Source: Acidobacteria bacterium RIFCSPLOWO2_12_FULL_68_19 (lineage in GTDB: Bacteria; Acidobacteriota; Vicinamibacteria; Vicinamibacterales; UBA2999). Taken from it: 64,000 nt of DNA. The stretch covers positions 62,001 to 126,000 of the forward strand of contig MELF01000036.1 in assembly GCA_001767525.1 (NCBI GenBank). The letters run 5' to 3'. The notes under the pieces were generated by a model that had not been told where the DNA came from, ran no database searches, and saw only the letters and a list, made by a program, of their open reading frames with translations. Of the stretch, positions 25,237 through 34,987 are shown in pieces; position 1 is the first letter of the stretch; each line of letters opens with the position of its first letter. The position numbers were made by a program, and so were the translations under genes.

Positions 25237-26055
25237 ATGCCTGAGTCGTCGTCCACGAATCCGGTTCGTGACTCGGAACCGCGGGACGCCGCGGAGCGCG
25301 AGGCGCGAATCGAGGAGCTCCTCCTCTCCGGGCTCGATCATTATTTCGGGGGCCAGTACGAGCGCGCCATCAGCGTCTGGACGCGAATCGTCTTTCTCGA
25401 CCGACACCACGACCGCGCGCGCGCCTACATCGAGCGGGCGCGGAGCGCGCTCGCCGAACGCCTGCGCCAGTCCGACGAGCTGCTGCACACCGGCGTGGCC
25501 GCGTATCATGCCGGCGAGATCGACAAGGCACGCGACCTCCTGACGCGCGCCGTCGAGCAGGGCAGCGACACGGCGCACCTGTTCCTCGATCGCCTCAATC
25601 GCCTCGGTGCGGCGGCCGTCGCGGCGGATCTGCGGCTCGAGCCGCGGCCACAGCCGCCCCTGCGCCGCCGGCGCGTGCCGTTGACGCCGCGCCGCAGTGG
25701 ATGGGCGGCTGCCGTGCTGGCGGCGTTCGGTGTTGCCGCCATGATGTTACTGGGCGGGCTGCCGATCGGCACGTGGCTCTCCGAACTGCAGGGCAGCGCG
25801 CCGGTGCAGGCTCCCCAGCCCGTTCCGGCGGAACCGGTTCCGGTTGTCCGGGCCTCGGAAGCCGCGCTCGTGCGGGCGCGCAGCCTCTACTCCGATGGCC
25901 GCCTGCGCGACGCCCTCCGGGTGCTCGATCGCATCAGCCTGGGTGACGCCTCCCGCACCGAGGCCGATCGACTTCGGGCCGACATCCAGCGCGATCTCCT
26001 CGCCGCCGCGGGGCTCGCCGGGGTACCGTCCGAGGAGGCGGGGACCCGGCCGTGA
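25237..26055 (+). CDS. TPR-like membrane-anchored protein
   Basis: Protein of 272 residues. Residues 20-110 form helical repeats of TPR kind (LLLSGLDHYFGGQYERAISVWTR, then LLHTGVAAYHAGEIDKARDLL). One membrane segment is near 155-180 (WAAAVLAAFGVAAMMLLGG), then a Pro-rich stretch and a further helical pair (ALVRARSLYSDGRLRDALRVLDRIS). Its stop overlaps the next gene (GTGA), so it likely works with that zinc-ribbon/RDD membrane protein. The function is unknown; a scaffolding role is inference. Confidence 0.65.
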   Translation: MPESSSTNPVRDSEPRDAAEREARIEELLLSGLDHYFGGQYERAISVWTRIVFLDRHHDRARAYIERARSALAERLRQSDELLHTGVAAYHAGEIDKARDLLTRAVEQGSDTAHLFLDRLNRLGAAAVAADLRLEPRPQPPLRRRRVPLTPRRSGWAAAVLAAFGVAAMMLLGGLPIGTWLSELQGSAPVQAPQPVPAEPVPVVRASEAALVRARSLYSDGRLRDALRVLDRISLGDASRTEADRLRADIQRDLLAAAGLAGVPSEEAGTRP

Positions 26056-27032
26056 AATGCCCCAAGTGCCACTATCTGGGGTTCGAGACGGGCGATCGGT
26101 GCAAGAACTGCGGGTACGACTTCTCACTCATGGCGGAAGTCGGTCCCGACGAGCGGCTCGAGATCGATCTGGATCTGCGCGAGGCGGCCGGCGGTTCCGA
26201 ATCGGGCGACTGGCTGGCGCAGTTCGGCACGACGATGACCTCGCGTGAACCTCTACCACCGCTGCCGGTGTTACCCGTAGAGGAGCGCCCGGAGCCTCCA
26301 ACGATCCCCGTTGCCCCGGGAGCACCCGTGGACACCCGGCTGCCGCTCTTCACTCCAGCGTTCGACGACGGGGACGACGAGCCGCTCGTCAAGGTGCCGC
26401 CCACGCCACGGCCGCCGCTCGCGGTGAGACGGACCCCGGATACCCCGCGGCTGCGCGCGACCCCCCCGCCGGTTCGACGGCTCGAGCCGGAACGGGAGCC
26501 GACGCTGCAGTTCGAGGCGGACGACGGCGACCGTCCGACCGTCGCGAGGCCGCACGAGTCGCGCGTGTGGAACGAACCGGGAGTCGGACGCTCGCACATC
26601 GACGGGCAGTCCGCGGTCAGCCCCGCGGGCCCGCGCCTGAGCGCGGCGGCGATCGATCACCTCATGCTGTGCGGCATCGATCTGGCGGTCGTCTACTTCA
26701 CGCTCCGCATGGCGGGGCTCCCGATGGTGCAGTGGACGACGCTGCCGCTCGTGCCGCTCGGGGCGTTCCTGCTGTTGATCAAGCTGTCGTACTTCTGGGC
26801 CTTCACGGCGGTCGGCGGCCAGACGATCGGCAAGATGGCCGCGCACATCCGCGTGGTGGGCGCGGACGACCGGCCGCTCGACGCGGCGCTGGCGGTGAGA
26901 CGCACGCTGGCCGGCGCGCTCTCGGCGGCGCTCTTCGGTCTGGGGTTTCTCCCCGCGCTCGTCGGCGCCGATCGCCGCGCGCTGCACGACCGCGTGGCGC
27001 AGACGCGTGTAATCGCCCTCCGCTCCGCCTGA
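26052..27032 (+). CDS. Zinc-ribbon and RDD-family membrane protein
   Basis: Protein of 326 residues in three parts. The N-terminal zinc ribbon is CPKCHYLGFETGDRCKNCGYDF (two CxxC pairs). A long Pro-rich, probably disordered linker spans about 45-200. The C-terminal RDD domain (about 205-320) has membrane segments around 215-260 and the motif GGQTIGKMAAHIRVVG. GTG 26052 overlaps the upstream TPR stop. RDD proteins are multi-pass membrane proteins of mostly unknown role. This fusion and the TPR neighbour form a two-gene unit. Confidence 0.78.
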   Translation: MKCPKCHYLGFETGDRCKNCGYDFSLMAEVGPDERLEIDLDLREAAGGSESGDWLAQFGTTMTSREPLPPLPVLPVEERPEPPTIPVAPGAPVDTRLPLFTPAFDDGDDEPLVKVPPTPRPPLAVRRTPDTPRLRATPPPVRRLEPEREPTLQFEADDGDRPTVARPHESRVWNEPGVGRSHIDGQSAVSPAGPRLSAAAIDHLMLCGIDLAVVYFTLRMAGLPMVQWTTLPLVPLGAFLLLIKLSYFWAFTAVGGQTIGKMAAHIRVVGADDRPLDAALAVRRTLAGALSAALFGLGFLPALVGADRRALHDRVAQTRVIALRSA

Positions 27033-27060
27033 TCGCGCGTCGGGCGGGCCGCGTCAGTCC

Positions 27061-27525
27061 ATGCATCGCCTCGCGCTCGTGATCGCGACCTGCGGGCCCG
27101 TCGGGTACGTGCCGCTCGCGCCGGGGACGGCAGGGTCGGCGGTCGGACTGGCCCTGTTCTGGATGGTACGGGCCGCCGGGTCATCGACGCTCGAGATCGC
27201 CATAGTTGCGCTGGTCGCTCCGCTCGGGGTCTGGAGCGCCGGCGTCGCGGAGCGTCATTTCGGCCGCGTGGACCCCGGGACGGTGGTCGTTGACGAGGTG
27301 CTCGGCCAGCTCGTCACGCTGATGTTCCTTCCTGTCAATACCACCGGCGCGCTGGTGGGGTTCCTCGTGTTCCGCCTGCTCGACGTCGTCAAGCCGTGGC
27401 CCGCTCGGCGCCTGGAGGCGTGGCCGGGCGGTCTTGGCGTGATGGCCGACGATGGCATGGCGGCCCTCTACGGAAACGTCATCATGCGCGGCCTGGTGGC
27501 CCTCGCCCCGGCGTGGCTGACGTGA
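27061..27525 (+). CDS. pgpA: Phosphatidylglycerophosphatase A
   Basis: Membrane phosphatase making phosphatidylglycerol. The 154 residues contain GYVPLAPGTAGSAVGL near 15-30, VVVDEVLGQLVTLMFLP near 77, and RLLDVVKPWPARRLE followed by GGLGVMADDGMAALYGN, the PgpA pattern of acidic residues. About four hydrophobic segments are visible. It overlaps cinA by four bases (GTGA) and belongs to a run that later holds plsY and gpsA. Confidence 0.95.
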   Translation: MHRLALVIATCGPVGYVPLAPGTAGSAVGLALFWMVRAAGSSTLEIAIVALVAPLGVWSAGVAERHFGRVDPGTVVVDEVLGQLVTLMFLPVNTTGALVGFLVFRLLDVVKPWPARRLEAWPGGLGVMADDGMAALYGNVIMRGLVALAPAWLT

Positions 27526-28781
27526 GGCGCCTCGACCGTGCTGCGATCCTTGCCGTCGGCAGCGAACTGCTGACGCCGTCGCGTCTCGACACCAATTCAC
27601 TGCGTATCACCGAACAGCTCAACCTGATCGGGGTCGGTGTGGTGTTCAAGAGCGTCATCGGCGACGACCGTGAAGAACTGGGGCGGGCCGTTCGCGCCGC
27701 ACTCGACCGTGTCGACGTCATCGTGTGCAGCGGCGGTCTCGGCCCCACCGACGATGACGTGACTCGTGAGGTGGTGGCGGAGGTTCTGGGTCGTCCGCTC
27801 GCCGAGGACGAGCGAATCGCCGCGCGCATCCGGGCGCGGTTCGAAACGCGCGGCCTGCGGATGCCGGACATCAACCGGCGGCAGGCGATGGTGCCGGCCG
27901 GCGCGATCGTGCTCGAGAACACGAAGGGGACGGCGCCCGGGCTCTGGCTCGAGGAGGGGGACCGGGTGATCGTGCTGCTGCCGGGCCCGCCGCGGGAGCT
28001 CGAGGCGATGCTGGCCCCGCTCGTCGAGGGCGAGCTGAAGGCCCGCGCGTCCGGCTTCGCGATCGTGAGGCGCACGGTCCGGGTCGCCGGGCGAACCGAG
28101 TCGCACACCGAAGAAGCGGTGCGGCCGCTCTACGGCCGGTGGTCGCAGGCGACTGTGCCCGTGGCGGCGACGATCCTCGCGTCGCTCGGCCAGATCGAGC
28201 TGCACCTGTCGGCTCGGGCGGCGTCGCGCGAGCAGGCGGAGGCGGCGGTAGAGCTCGCGTCTCGAGAGGTGGAGGACGCCCTCGGCCTGGACGCCTTCAG
28301 TCGCGACGGGCGGACGCTCGAAGAAGTCGTCGGGTCGATGCTCCTCGAGCGGGGCCTGCGCATCGCCGTCGCGGAGTCGTGCACGGGCGGGCTGCTGACA
28401 TCGCGTCTCACGGACGTCCCCGGCAGCTCCCGGTACGTCCAGGCTGGCGTCGTGGCGTACGCCAACGAGGAGAAGACCGCGATCCTTGGCGTGCCTCCCA
28501 CACTCATCGAGGCGCACGGGGCCGTCAGCGAGCCGGTGGCGGTGGCGATGGCGGAAGGGATTCGCACCCGTACGGGGACCGACATCGGCATCGGCGTCAC
28601 CGGCATTGCCGGCCCGGGCGGCGGCACGCCGCAGAAACCGGTCGGGACGGTCGTGGTCGCGGCGGCGCTGCCGCGCCAGACCCGGTCCCGCCTGTTTCGG
28701 TTCGTCGGTGACCGCCAGATGGTGAAGTTCCAGGCGGCGCAGGCAGCGCTCGATCTGGTCCGGCGGATGCTGCTGTCGTGA
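27522..28781 (+). CDS. cinA: CinA-family protein (nicotinamide-nucleotide amidase type)
   Basis: Protein of 419 residues with the usual two domains. The N-terminal MoCF-like domain (1-170) has AAILAVGSELL and VDVIVCSGGLGPTDDDVTREV. The C-terminal amidase domain (about 265-415) has AVAESCTGGLLTSRLTDVPGSS with the catalytic Ser and GVTGIAGPGGGTPQKPVGTV. It probably recycles NMN to NaMN. The GTG at 27522 overlaps the pgpA stop and the gene ends overlapping thpR. Confidence 0.94.
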   Translation: MRRLDRAAILAVGSELLTPSRLDTNSLRITEQLNLIGVGVVFKSVIGDDREELGRAVRAALDRVDVIVCSGGLGPTDDDVTREVVAEVLGRPLAEDERIAARIRARFETRGLRMPDINRRQAMVPAGAIVLENTKGTAPGLWLEEGDRVIVLLPGPPRELEAMLAPLVEGELKARASGFAIVRRTVRVAGRTESHTEEAVRPLYGRWSQATVPVAATILASLGQIELHLSARAASREQAEAAVELASREVEDALGLDAFSRDGRTLEEVVGSMLLERGLRIAVAESCTGGLLTSRLTDVPGSSRYVQAGVVAYANEEKTAILGVPPTLIEAHGAVSEPVAVAMAEGIRTRTGTDIGIGVTGIAGPGGGTPQKPVGTVVVAAALPRQTRSRLFRFVGDRQMVKFQAAQAALDLVRRMLLS

Positions 28782-29347
28782 GACTGTTCGTCGCGGTCGA
28801 GATCGATCCGGCCGTGCTCGACCGCATCGCGGCGTGCAGTGCGGAGTTGCGGCGCCGCTCGGCGGTCGCAGCCCGAGCCCGCATCAGCTGGGCTCGCCCC
28901 GACCGCCTGCATGTGACGGTGCGGTTCATCGGCGAAGTGGACGGGGGGCGGGCGGAGGCGATTGTCGCGGCGCTCGAGCCCGCGTTGTCGGTGGCGGCGT
29001 TCGACCTGACGGTCGAGGACGTCGGAACGTTTCCCGCGCAGGGGCCGCCGCGGGTGCTGTGGGCCGGAATCGCCCGCGGGCTCGACGCGCTGCGCGCCGT
29101 CGAGGTGGAAGTGTCGGGCCGGCTGGACCGCTGCGGCATTGCCCGCGAGCCGCGCGCGTACCATCCGCACGTGACGCTGGCGCGGGTGCGCGAGGCCGGC
29201 GGATTGCGGACCGCGCAGTGGCTCGATGGACTCGCCGGACGGCAGTTCGGTACGTCCCGGGTGAACGCGATTACACTGTTTCAGAGCCGCCCCTCGCCGC
29301 AGGGTCATGAGTACGTCGCCCTGCAGCGCACCGCGCTCGCGACGTGA
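28778..29347 (+). CDS. thpR: RNA 2',3'-cyclic phosphodiesterase
   Basis: 2H phosphoesterase of the LigT/ThpR family, 189 residues. Both catalytic H-x-T-x motifs are present: HVTV near 47 (RLHVTVRFIGEV) and HVTL near 129 (YHPHVTLARVRE). The GTG start overlaps the cinA stop (GTGA) and its own stop touches plsY. The physiological RNA substrate is not known for most bacteria. Confidence 0.93.
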   Translation: MRLFVAVEIDPAVLDRIAACSAELRRRSAVAARARISWARPDRLHVTVRFIGEVDGGRAEAIVAALEPALSVAAFDLTVEDVGTFPAQGPPRVLWAGIARGLDALRAVEVEVSGRLDRCGIAREPRAYHPHVTLARVREAGGLRTAQWLDGLAGRQFGTSRVNAITLFQSRPSPQGHEYVALQRTALAT

Positions 29348-29934
29348 TGGAAGAAGTCGTTGCCGTTGCCCTCGGCTACCTGGCCGGTTCGGTGCCGTTT
29401 GCGTTCCTGCTCGCCCGGCGCCGCGGGGTCGATCTGCGCCGCGTCGGAAGCGGCAATGTCGGGGCGGCCAACGTGCTCCGCACGAGCGGCGTGCGGCGGG
29501 CGCTCGCGGCCGTCGGCCTCGATGCCGCCAAGGGGGCGCTGGCGGTGCTGGTCGCCGCGCGGCTCACGGGCGGTCCGGCCACGCCCGTCGCGGCCGGACT
29601 GGCGTCGATCATCGGTCACATCTACCCGTTATGGCTGCGGTTCCGCGGCGGCAAGGGCGTGGCGACCGCCGCCGGGGTCTTCATCGTGCTTGCTCCGGCT
29701 GCCGCGGCGACGGCCGGTATTGTCTTCGTGCTGGCAACCTGGGCGACGCGCTACATCTCGGTCGGGTCGATGGCGGCCGCAGTGGCCCTGGCCGTCGCCG
29801 CGCCGGCGGGCGACGGCCCGACGGCGGTGGCGGTCGGGGCCGTGATCGCGGCGCTCGTCATCGTGCATCGACATCGCGCCAACGTCGGGCGACTCGTCGA
29901 GGGAACCGAGCGGCGCATCGGACACCGGATCTAG
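29347..29934 (+). CDS. plsY: Acyl-phosphate:glycerol-3-phosphate acyltransferase
   Basis: Inner-membrane enzyme that starts phospholipid synthesis by acylating glycerol-3-phosphate. The 195 residues have GYLAGSVPFAFLLAR at the N-terminus, the motif GSGNVGAANVLRTSG near 35, and FRGGKGVATAAGVF near 98, all conserved in PlsY, with about five membrane segments. ATG 29347 overlaps the thpR stop (TGATG); a GTG three bases earlier is also possible. gpsA, the supplier of its substrate, follows directly. Confidence 0.96.
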   Translation: MEEVVAVALGYLAGSVPFAFLLARRRGVDLRRVGSGNVGAANVLRTSGVRRALAAVGLDAAKGALAVLVAARLTGGPATPVAAGLASIIGHIYPLWLRFRGGKGVATAAGVFIVLAPAAAATAGIVFVLATWATRYISVGSMAAAVALAVAAPAGDGPTAVAVGAVIAALVIVHRHRANVGRLVEGTERRIGHRI

Positions 29935-29942
29935 GAGGGGTT

Positions 29943-30941
29943 ATTCGTCACGTCGCAATTCTTGGCGCGGGCGGATGGGGAACCGCGCTCGCGGTGCACC
30001 TGGTCCGGGCCGGCCACGAGGCATGGCTGTGGGCGCGAGACTCGGCGCTCGCCTCCGACATGCGGGCGCGGCGCGCCAACGCCGTCTACCTGCCAGACGT
30101 GGTGTTTCCCGAACAGCTCCGGGTCACTTCGGACCTCGACGAGGCGCTCGACCGCGCCGACTTCGTCGTGTCCGCGGTGCCGTCCCACGGGACGCGGCAG
30201 ATCCTCCGGTCCGTGGCGCCGCGCATACGGCCGGGCCTGACCGTCGTCAGCGCCACCAAAGGCCTGGAGCAGGATACGCTGCTTCGCATGTCGCAGGTGA
30301 TCGAACAAGAGCTCGATTCCCGCGTGCGCTGTGCGGTGCTGTCGGGTCCGAGCTTCGCGGCCGAGGTCGCGCGCAAGCTGCCGACGGCGGTGTCGGCCGC
30401 GTCTCGCGAGGAAGCGGTCGTGGAGCAGGTGCAGGCGGATTTTCGTGCGCCGTACTTCCGCGTCTACGGCACGTGCGACGTCGTGGGCGTCGAGATTGGC
30501 GGCGCGCTGAAGAACGTCATCGCCATCGCCGCCGGCGTCGCCGAAGGGCTCGGGCTCGGACACAACGCGCTGGCGGGACTCATCACCCGCGGGCTGGCGG
30601 AAATCACACGACTCGCGTGCGCGGAGGGAGCGCAGCGCGAGACGCTGGCAGGGCTCACCGGCCTGGGTGACCTGGTGCTGACGTGCACGGGATCGTTCAG
30701 CCGCAACCGGCACGTCGGCATCGAACTGGCGCGCGGGCGCCCGCTGCAGGACGTGCTGTCCGGCATGAAGATGGTGGCCGAAGGGGTGCGTACGACCGAG
30801 GCGGCGCTGGCGCTGGGCGCCCGGCACGGCGTGGAGCTGCCGATCACCGCGCAGGTGGCCGAGCTGCTCGCGGGGCGCAGGGGCGCGCGAGCGGCGCTCG
30901 ATGAGCTGATGCTGCGCCCGCAGCGCGCCGAGACGGGATAA
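29943..30941 (+). CDS. gpsA: Glycerol-3-phosphate dehydrogenase (NAD(P)+), apparently starting at ATT
   Basis: Makes sn-glycerol-3-phosphate from DHAP. The 332 residues show the Rossmann motif HVAILGAGGWGTALAVHL at the very N-terminus, SATKGLEQD, GPSFAAEVARKLPTAV, and the catalytic Lys in ALKNVIAIAAGVAEGLGLG. No ATG, GTG or TTG is available at the expected N-terminus. ATT at 29943 gives the family start (M)RHVAILGAG and sits four bases after a strong AGGAGG (29933-29938). Nearest canonical starts upstream lie inside plsY in another frame. ATT initiation is inferred. Confidence 0.93.
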   Translation: MRHVAILGAGGWGTALAVHLVRAGHEAWLWARDSALASDMRARRANAVYLPDVVFPEQLRVTSDLDEALDRADFVVSAVPSHGTRQILRSVAPRIRPGLTVVSATKGLEQDTLLRMSQVIEQELDSRVRCAVLSGPSFAAEVARKLPTAVSAASREEAVVEQVQADFRAPYFRVYGTCDVVGVEIGGALKNVIAIAAGVAEGLGLGHNALAGLITRGLAEITRLACAEGAQRETLAGLTGLGDLVLTCTGSFSRNRHVGIELARGRPLQDVLSGMKMVAEGVRTTEAALALGARHGVELPITAQVAELLAGRRGARAALDELMLRPQRAETG

Positions 30942-30950
30942 TGGCTTGTC

Positions 30951-30978
30951 GGTAGCCGGTAGCCGGTAGCCGGTAGCC
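30951..30978. repeat. Four tandem GGTAGCC heptamers before ftsY
   Basis: Four exact copies of GGTAGCC, ten bases after the gpsA stop and 16 bases before the ftsY GTG. The same unit with the same preceding GTC is found at 8351-8399. No gene lies here. Confidence 0.95.
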
Positions 30979-30994
30979 CGGACCGCCGGTAGAG

Positions 30995-31923
<929 letters not shown>

Positions 31924-31930
<7 letters not shown>

Positions 31931-33033
31931 ACGATTGCCGGTGGATGCGGCGGGCACTGGCGCACGCGCGCCGCGGCCTCGGGCGCACCGCGCCGAACCC
32001 GGTCGTCGGGGCCTCGGTGGTCACCGCTGAGGGAGTCGTCGTCGGCGACGGCGCGCACGAACGCGCGGGCGGACCGCACGCCGAGATATTCGCGATCGAA
32101 GCCGCCGGCGCGCGGGCGCGCGGCGCCACGCTCTATTCGACGCTCGAGCCGTGCTCGCACGTCGGACGCACCGGCCCGTGCACCGACCGCATCATTGCCG
32201 CCGGGATCCGCCGCGTCGTCGCGGCGATGGAGGATCCGTTTCCGCTCGTCAGAGGGCGCGGCTTCGGCGTCCTCCGGGACCACGGGATCGAGGTGGAGGT
32301 CGGCGTGGGACGGGAGGAGGCGGTGCGGCTGAATCAGCCGTTCCTCACCGCGGTGCGCGAGCGACGCCCCTTCGTCATCCTCAAGGCCGCGACGAGCCTC
32401 GACGGCCGCATGGCGGCTGCGGCGGGAGAGCGAACCCAGCTGACGTCGGCTGCGGCGGACCGACACGCGCACTACATTCGCGCCCAGGTCGACGCGATTG
32501 CGATTGGGTCCGAGACGCTGCTCGTCGATGATCCGCTCCTGACCGCTCGACTCGTCTACAGGGAGCGGCCCCTGACCCGGGTCGTCTTCGACCGCCGCCT
32601 GCGCACGCCGCCGACCTCGCGCCTGTTCTCGACCCTCCCTGCGGGACCGGTGATAATAGTGACGTCCCGCCGGGCGCAGTCCGCGCAGCGTGAGCGGTCG
32701 GACGGGCTCGAACGCGCCGGCGCCACCATGCTGGCGCTCGACGAGCCGACGATGACCGAAGCGCTGCGGGCGCTCGCCGCGCTCGAGATCCAGAGCCTCG
32801 TGCTGGAGGGAGGGCCCGTGGTGCACAGGGCCGCATGGGACGCGGGCGTCGTCGACTACGTGCAGCTGTACATCGCGCCCGTCGCCGTGCGGCGCCACGC
32901 CGGATCCGCGGGCCCCGACGCGCCGGCGGTCGTCCTGGGCCCGGCATCGACGCTGGCGTCGCTCGTCGAACCGCAGGTGCGCACGCTCGGCCCGGATGCG
33001 CTCGTCGAAGGCTATGTTCACCGGCCTCATTGA
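31924..33033 (+). CDS. ribD: Bifunctional riboflavin deaminase/reductase RibD
   Basis: Performs steps 2 and 3 of riboflavin synthesis. The 369 residues hold the deaminase domain (1-145; zinc ligands HAE near 57 and the two Cys of PCSHVGRTGPC) and the reductase domain (about 150-365; ILKAATSLDGRMAAA, IGSETLLVDDPLLTAR, VLEGGP). GTG 31924 overlaps the ftsY stop; ATG 31945 is an alternative. ribE begins inside its 3' end. Confidence 0.95.
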
Positions 33034-33628
33034 GGCAGTGGGTCGTGCGGCGGATGTGCAGCGGACGGCTGCAGGCCTCCGGCTGCGCATCGCAACTGCA
33101 CTCGCCTCGGAGATGACCTGCGGCGACAGCCTGGGCGTGAACGGCGTCTGCCTCACGGTCGTGACGAGCGGCGGCGGTCATGTCGAGTGCGATGTCGGGC
33201 CGGAGACGATGCGGGTGACGACACTCGGGATGCTCCAGGGTGGAGAGGCGCTGAACCTGGAGCGGCCGATGCGGGCCGACGGGCGCGTCGGCGGCCATTT
33301 CGTGCTGGGCCACGTCGACGGCACCGGACGAGTCGTTCAGATTCGCGAGGATGGGGACGCGCGCCGGCTGACGGTGGCCTTCAGCGCCGATCTCGGGCCG
33401 TATCTGGTTTCGAAAGGGTCGGTCGCGGTGGACGGAATCAGCCTGACGATCGCCGCGCTCGGCGAGCGCACGTTCGAGGTCATGATCGTGCCCTATACGT
33501 GGGAACATACGAACCTGCAGGGGCGGGCGGCCGGCGACCCGGTCAACCTGGAATGCGACGTGATCGGCAAGTACGTGGTGCGTGCCGCCGGACTGGCGGC
33601 GGGGACCGACAGCGGCCGATACAGATAG
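33014..33628 (+). CDS. ribE: Riboflavin synthase alpha chain
   Basis: Converts two lumazines to riboflavin. The 204 residues show the two tandem beta-barrel repeats: [10 protein letters not shown] ... [11 protein letters not shown] and [13 protein letters not shown] ... [11 protein letters not shown]. The ATG at 33014 overlaps ribD by 20 bases and matches the family start MFTGLIE. One base separates its stop from the ATG of ribBA. Confidence 0.96.
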   Translation: MFTGLIEAVGRAADVQRTAAGLRLRIATALASEMTCGDSLGVNGVCLTVVTSGGGHVECDVGPETMRVTTLGMLQGGEALNLERPMRADGRVGGHFVLGHVDGTGRVVQIREDGDARRLTVAFSADLGPYLVSKGSVAVDGISLTIAALGERTFEVMIVPYTWEHTNLQGRAAGDPVNLECDVIGKYVVRAAGLAAGTDSGRYR

Positions 33629-33629
33629 C

Positions 33630-34883
33630 ATGACGACCGAGCATCCGAAGATGCGCATTGCCAAGGGCGCCAAACGCGGCGGATCCTTTGCGTCCATCGA
33701 TGAGGCGATCGAGGCGATCCGCGACGGACGCATGGTGATCGTCGTCGATGACGAGGACCGCGAGAACGAGGGCGACCTCACGATTGCCGCGGAGAAGATC
33801 ACCCCCGAGGCGATCAATTTCATGGCCCGGTACGGTCGTGGCCTGATCTGCATGCCGATGACCGGCGAGCGGCTGGACCAGCTCGAGGTACCGCTCATGG
33901 TCAGCCAGAACACCACGACGTTCAACACGGCGTTCTGCGTGAGCATCGAGGCGAAGCAGCACGTCAGCACCGGCATCTCGGCAGCCGACCGCGCGGCGAC
34001 GGTGCGGGCGGCAATCGACCCGAAGACGAAGCCGGCCGACCTGGCCCGGCCCGGCCACATGTTCCCCCTGCGCGCGCGCGACGGCGGTGTGCTGGTGCGC
34101 GCGGGGCAGACCGAGGCGGCCGTCGACCTGGCGCGGATTGCCGGACTCCATCCAGCCGGGGTGATCTGCGAAATCATGAACGAGGACGGCACGATGGCGC
34201 GGGTGCCGGAGCTGACGAGGTTCGCCCGGAAGCATCGGCTGCCCATGGTCACGATTGCGGATCTCATCAAGTACCGGATGCGAACCGAGCGTCTCGTGAG
34301 GCGCATCGCCACCGCGGAGCTGCCGACCGAGCACGGCGCGTTTCGCATCTACGCCTACGAGAACCAGCTCGACAGCGAAACGCACGTGGCGCTCGTGCGC
34401 GGTGAGGTCGGCGACGGCACGGACATGCTCGTGCGGGTTCACTCGAAGTGCCTGACCGGCGACGTGTTCCACTCCGCGCGGTGCGACTGCGGGCCGCAGC
34501 TCGAAACGGCGCTGATGCGCATCGGGCAGGAGGGACGCGGCGTACTCCTCTATCTGAACCAGGAAGGCCGGGGCATCGGCCTCGCCAACAAGCTTCGCGC
34601 CTACGAGCTGCAGGATCAGGGGCTCGATACGGTCGAGGCGAACGAGCGGCTCGGATTCAAGGCGGACCAGCGCGACTACGGCATCGGCGCGCAGATCCTG
34701 AGCGACCTCGGCGTGCGGACCATTCGGCTGCTCACCAACAACCCGAGGAAGTTCGTCGGGCTCCAGGGCTACGGCCTGTCCATCACGGAAGCGGTGCCGC
34801 TCGAAATTCCGGCGTCGGATCTGACGCGGCGCTATCTGAAGGCCAAGAAGGACAAACTGGGCCACCGCTTGTCCACGGTATAG
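33630..34883 (+). CDS. ribBA: Bifunctional DHBP synthase / GTP cyclohydrolase II
   Basis: Makes both precursors of lumazine. The 417 residues have the RibB domain (about 20-220; [34 protein letters not shown]) and the RibA domain (about 222-415; zinc site C-x10-CDC in [15 protein letters not shown], then [11 protein letters not shown]). The start at ATG 33630 removes an N-terminal extension that would overlap ribE. ribH (lumazine synthase) does not follow; the next gene is ffh. Confidence 0.97.
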   Translation: MTTEHPKMRIAKGAKRGGSFASIDEAIEAIRDGRMVIVVDDEDRENEGDLTIAAEKITPEAINFMARYGRGLICMPMTGERLDQLEVPLMVSQNTTTFNTAFCVSIEAKQHVSTGISAADRAATVRAAIDPKTKPADLARPGHMFPLRARDGGVLVRAGQTEAAVDLARIAGLHPAGVICEIMNEDGTMARVPELTRFARKHRLPMVTIADLIKYRMRTERLVRRIATAELPTEHGAFRIYAYENQLDSETHVALVRGEVGDGTDMLVRVHSKCLTGDVFHSARCDCGPQLETALMRIGQEGRGVLLYLNQEGRGIGLANKLRAYELQDQGLDTVEANERLGFKADQRDYGIGAQILSDLGVRTIRLLTNNPRKFVGLQGYGLSITEAVPLEIPASDLTRRYLKAKKDKLGHRLSTV

Positions 34884-34987
34884 GCAGCCGGCCGTCAGGG
34901 CGGCCGGGCAGTGTAAGATAAGGGTTTGCGCCGCATAGGGTTAGCGTCCTCGTAGGGCGTCCCTGTACGGGGCGCCGGTCCGTCTCC
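34884..34987 (+). other. Leader region between ribBA and ffh
   Basis: 104 bases without a gene. 34888-34907 can pair CCGGCC with GGCCGG but has no T-run after it. 34953-34977 can form a second stem (GCGTCCC with GGGGCGC). TAAGAT near 34913 might be a -10 box. I saw no SRP RNA or known riboswitch. Confidence 0.4.

Noticed and set aside
34888-34907. Rho-independent terminator after ribBA
   Set aside because: The six-pair stem is not followed by a T-run.
34884-34987. Possible SRP RNA gene or riboswitch before ffh
   Set aside because: Only two short stems are visible, without the conserved SRP RNA loop motif; 104 bases are too few for stem and promoter together.
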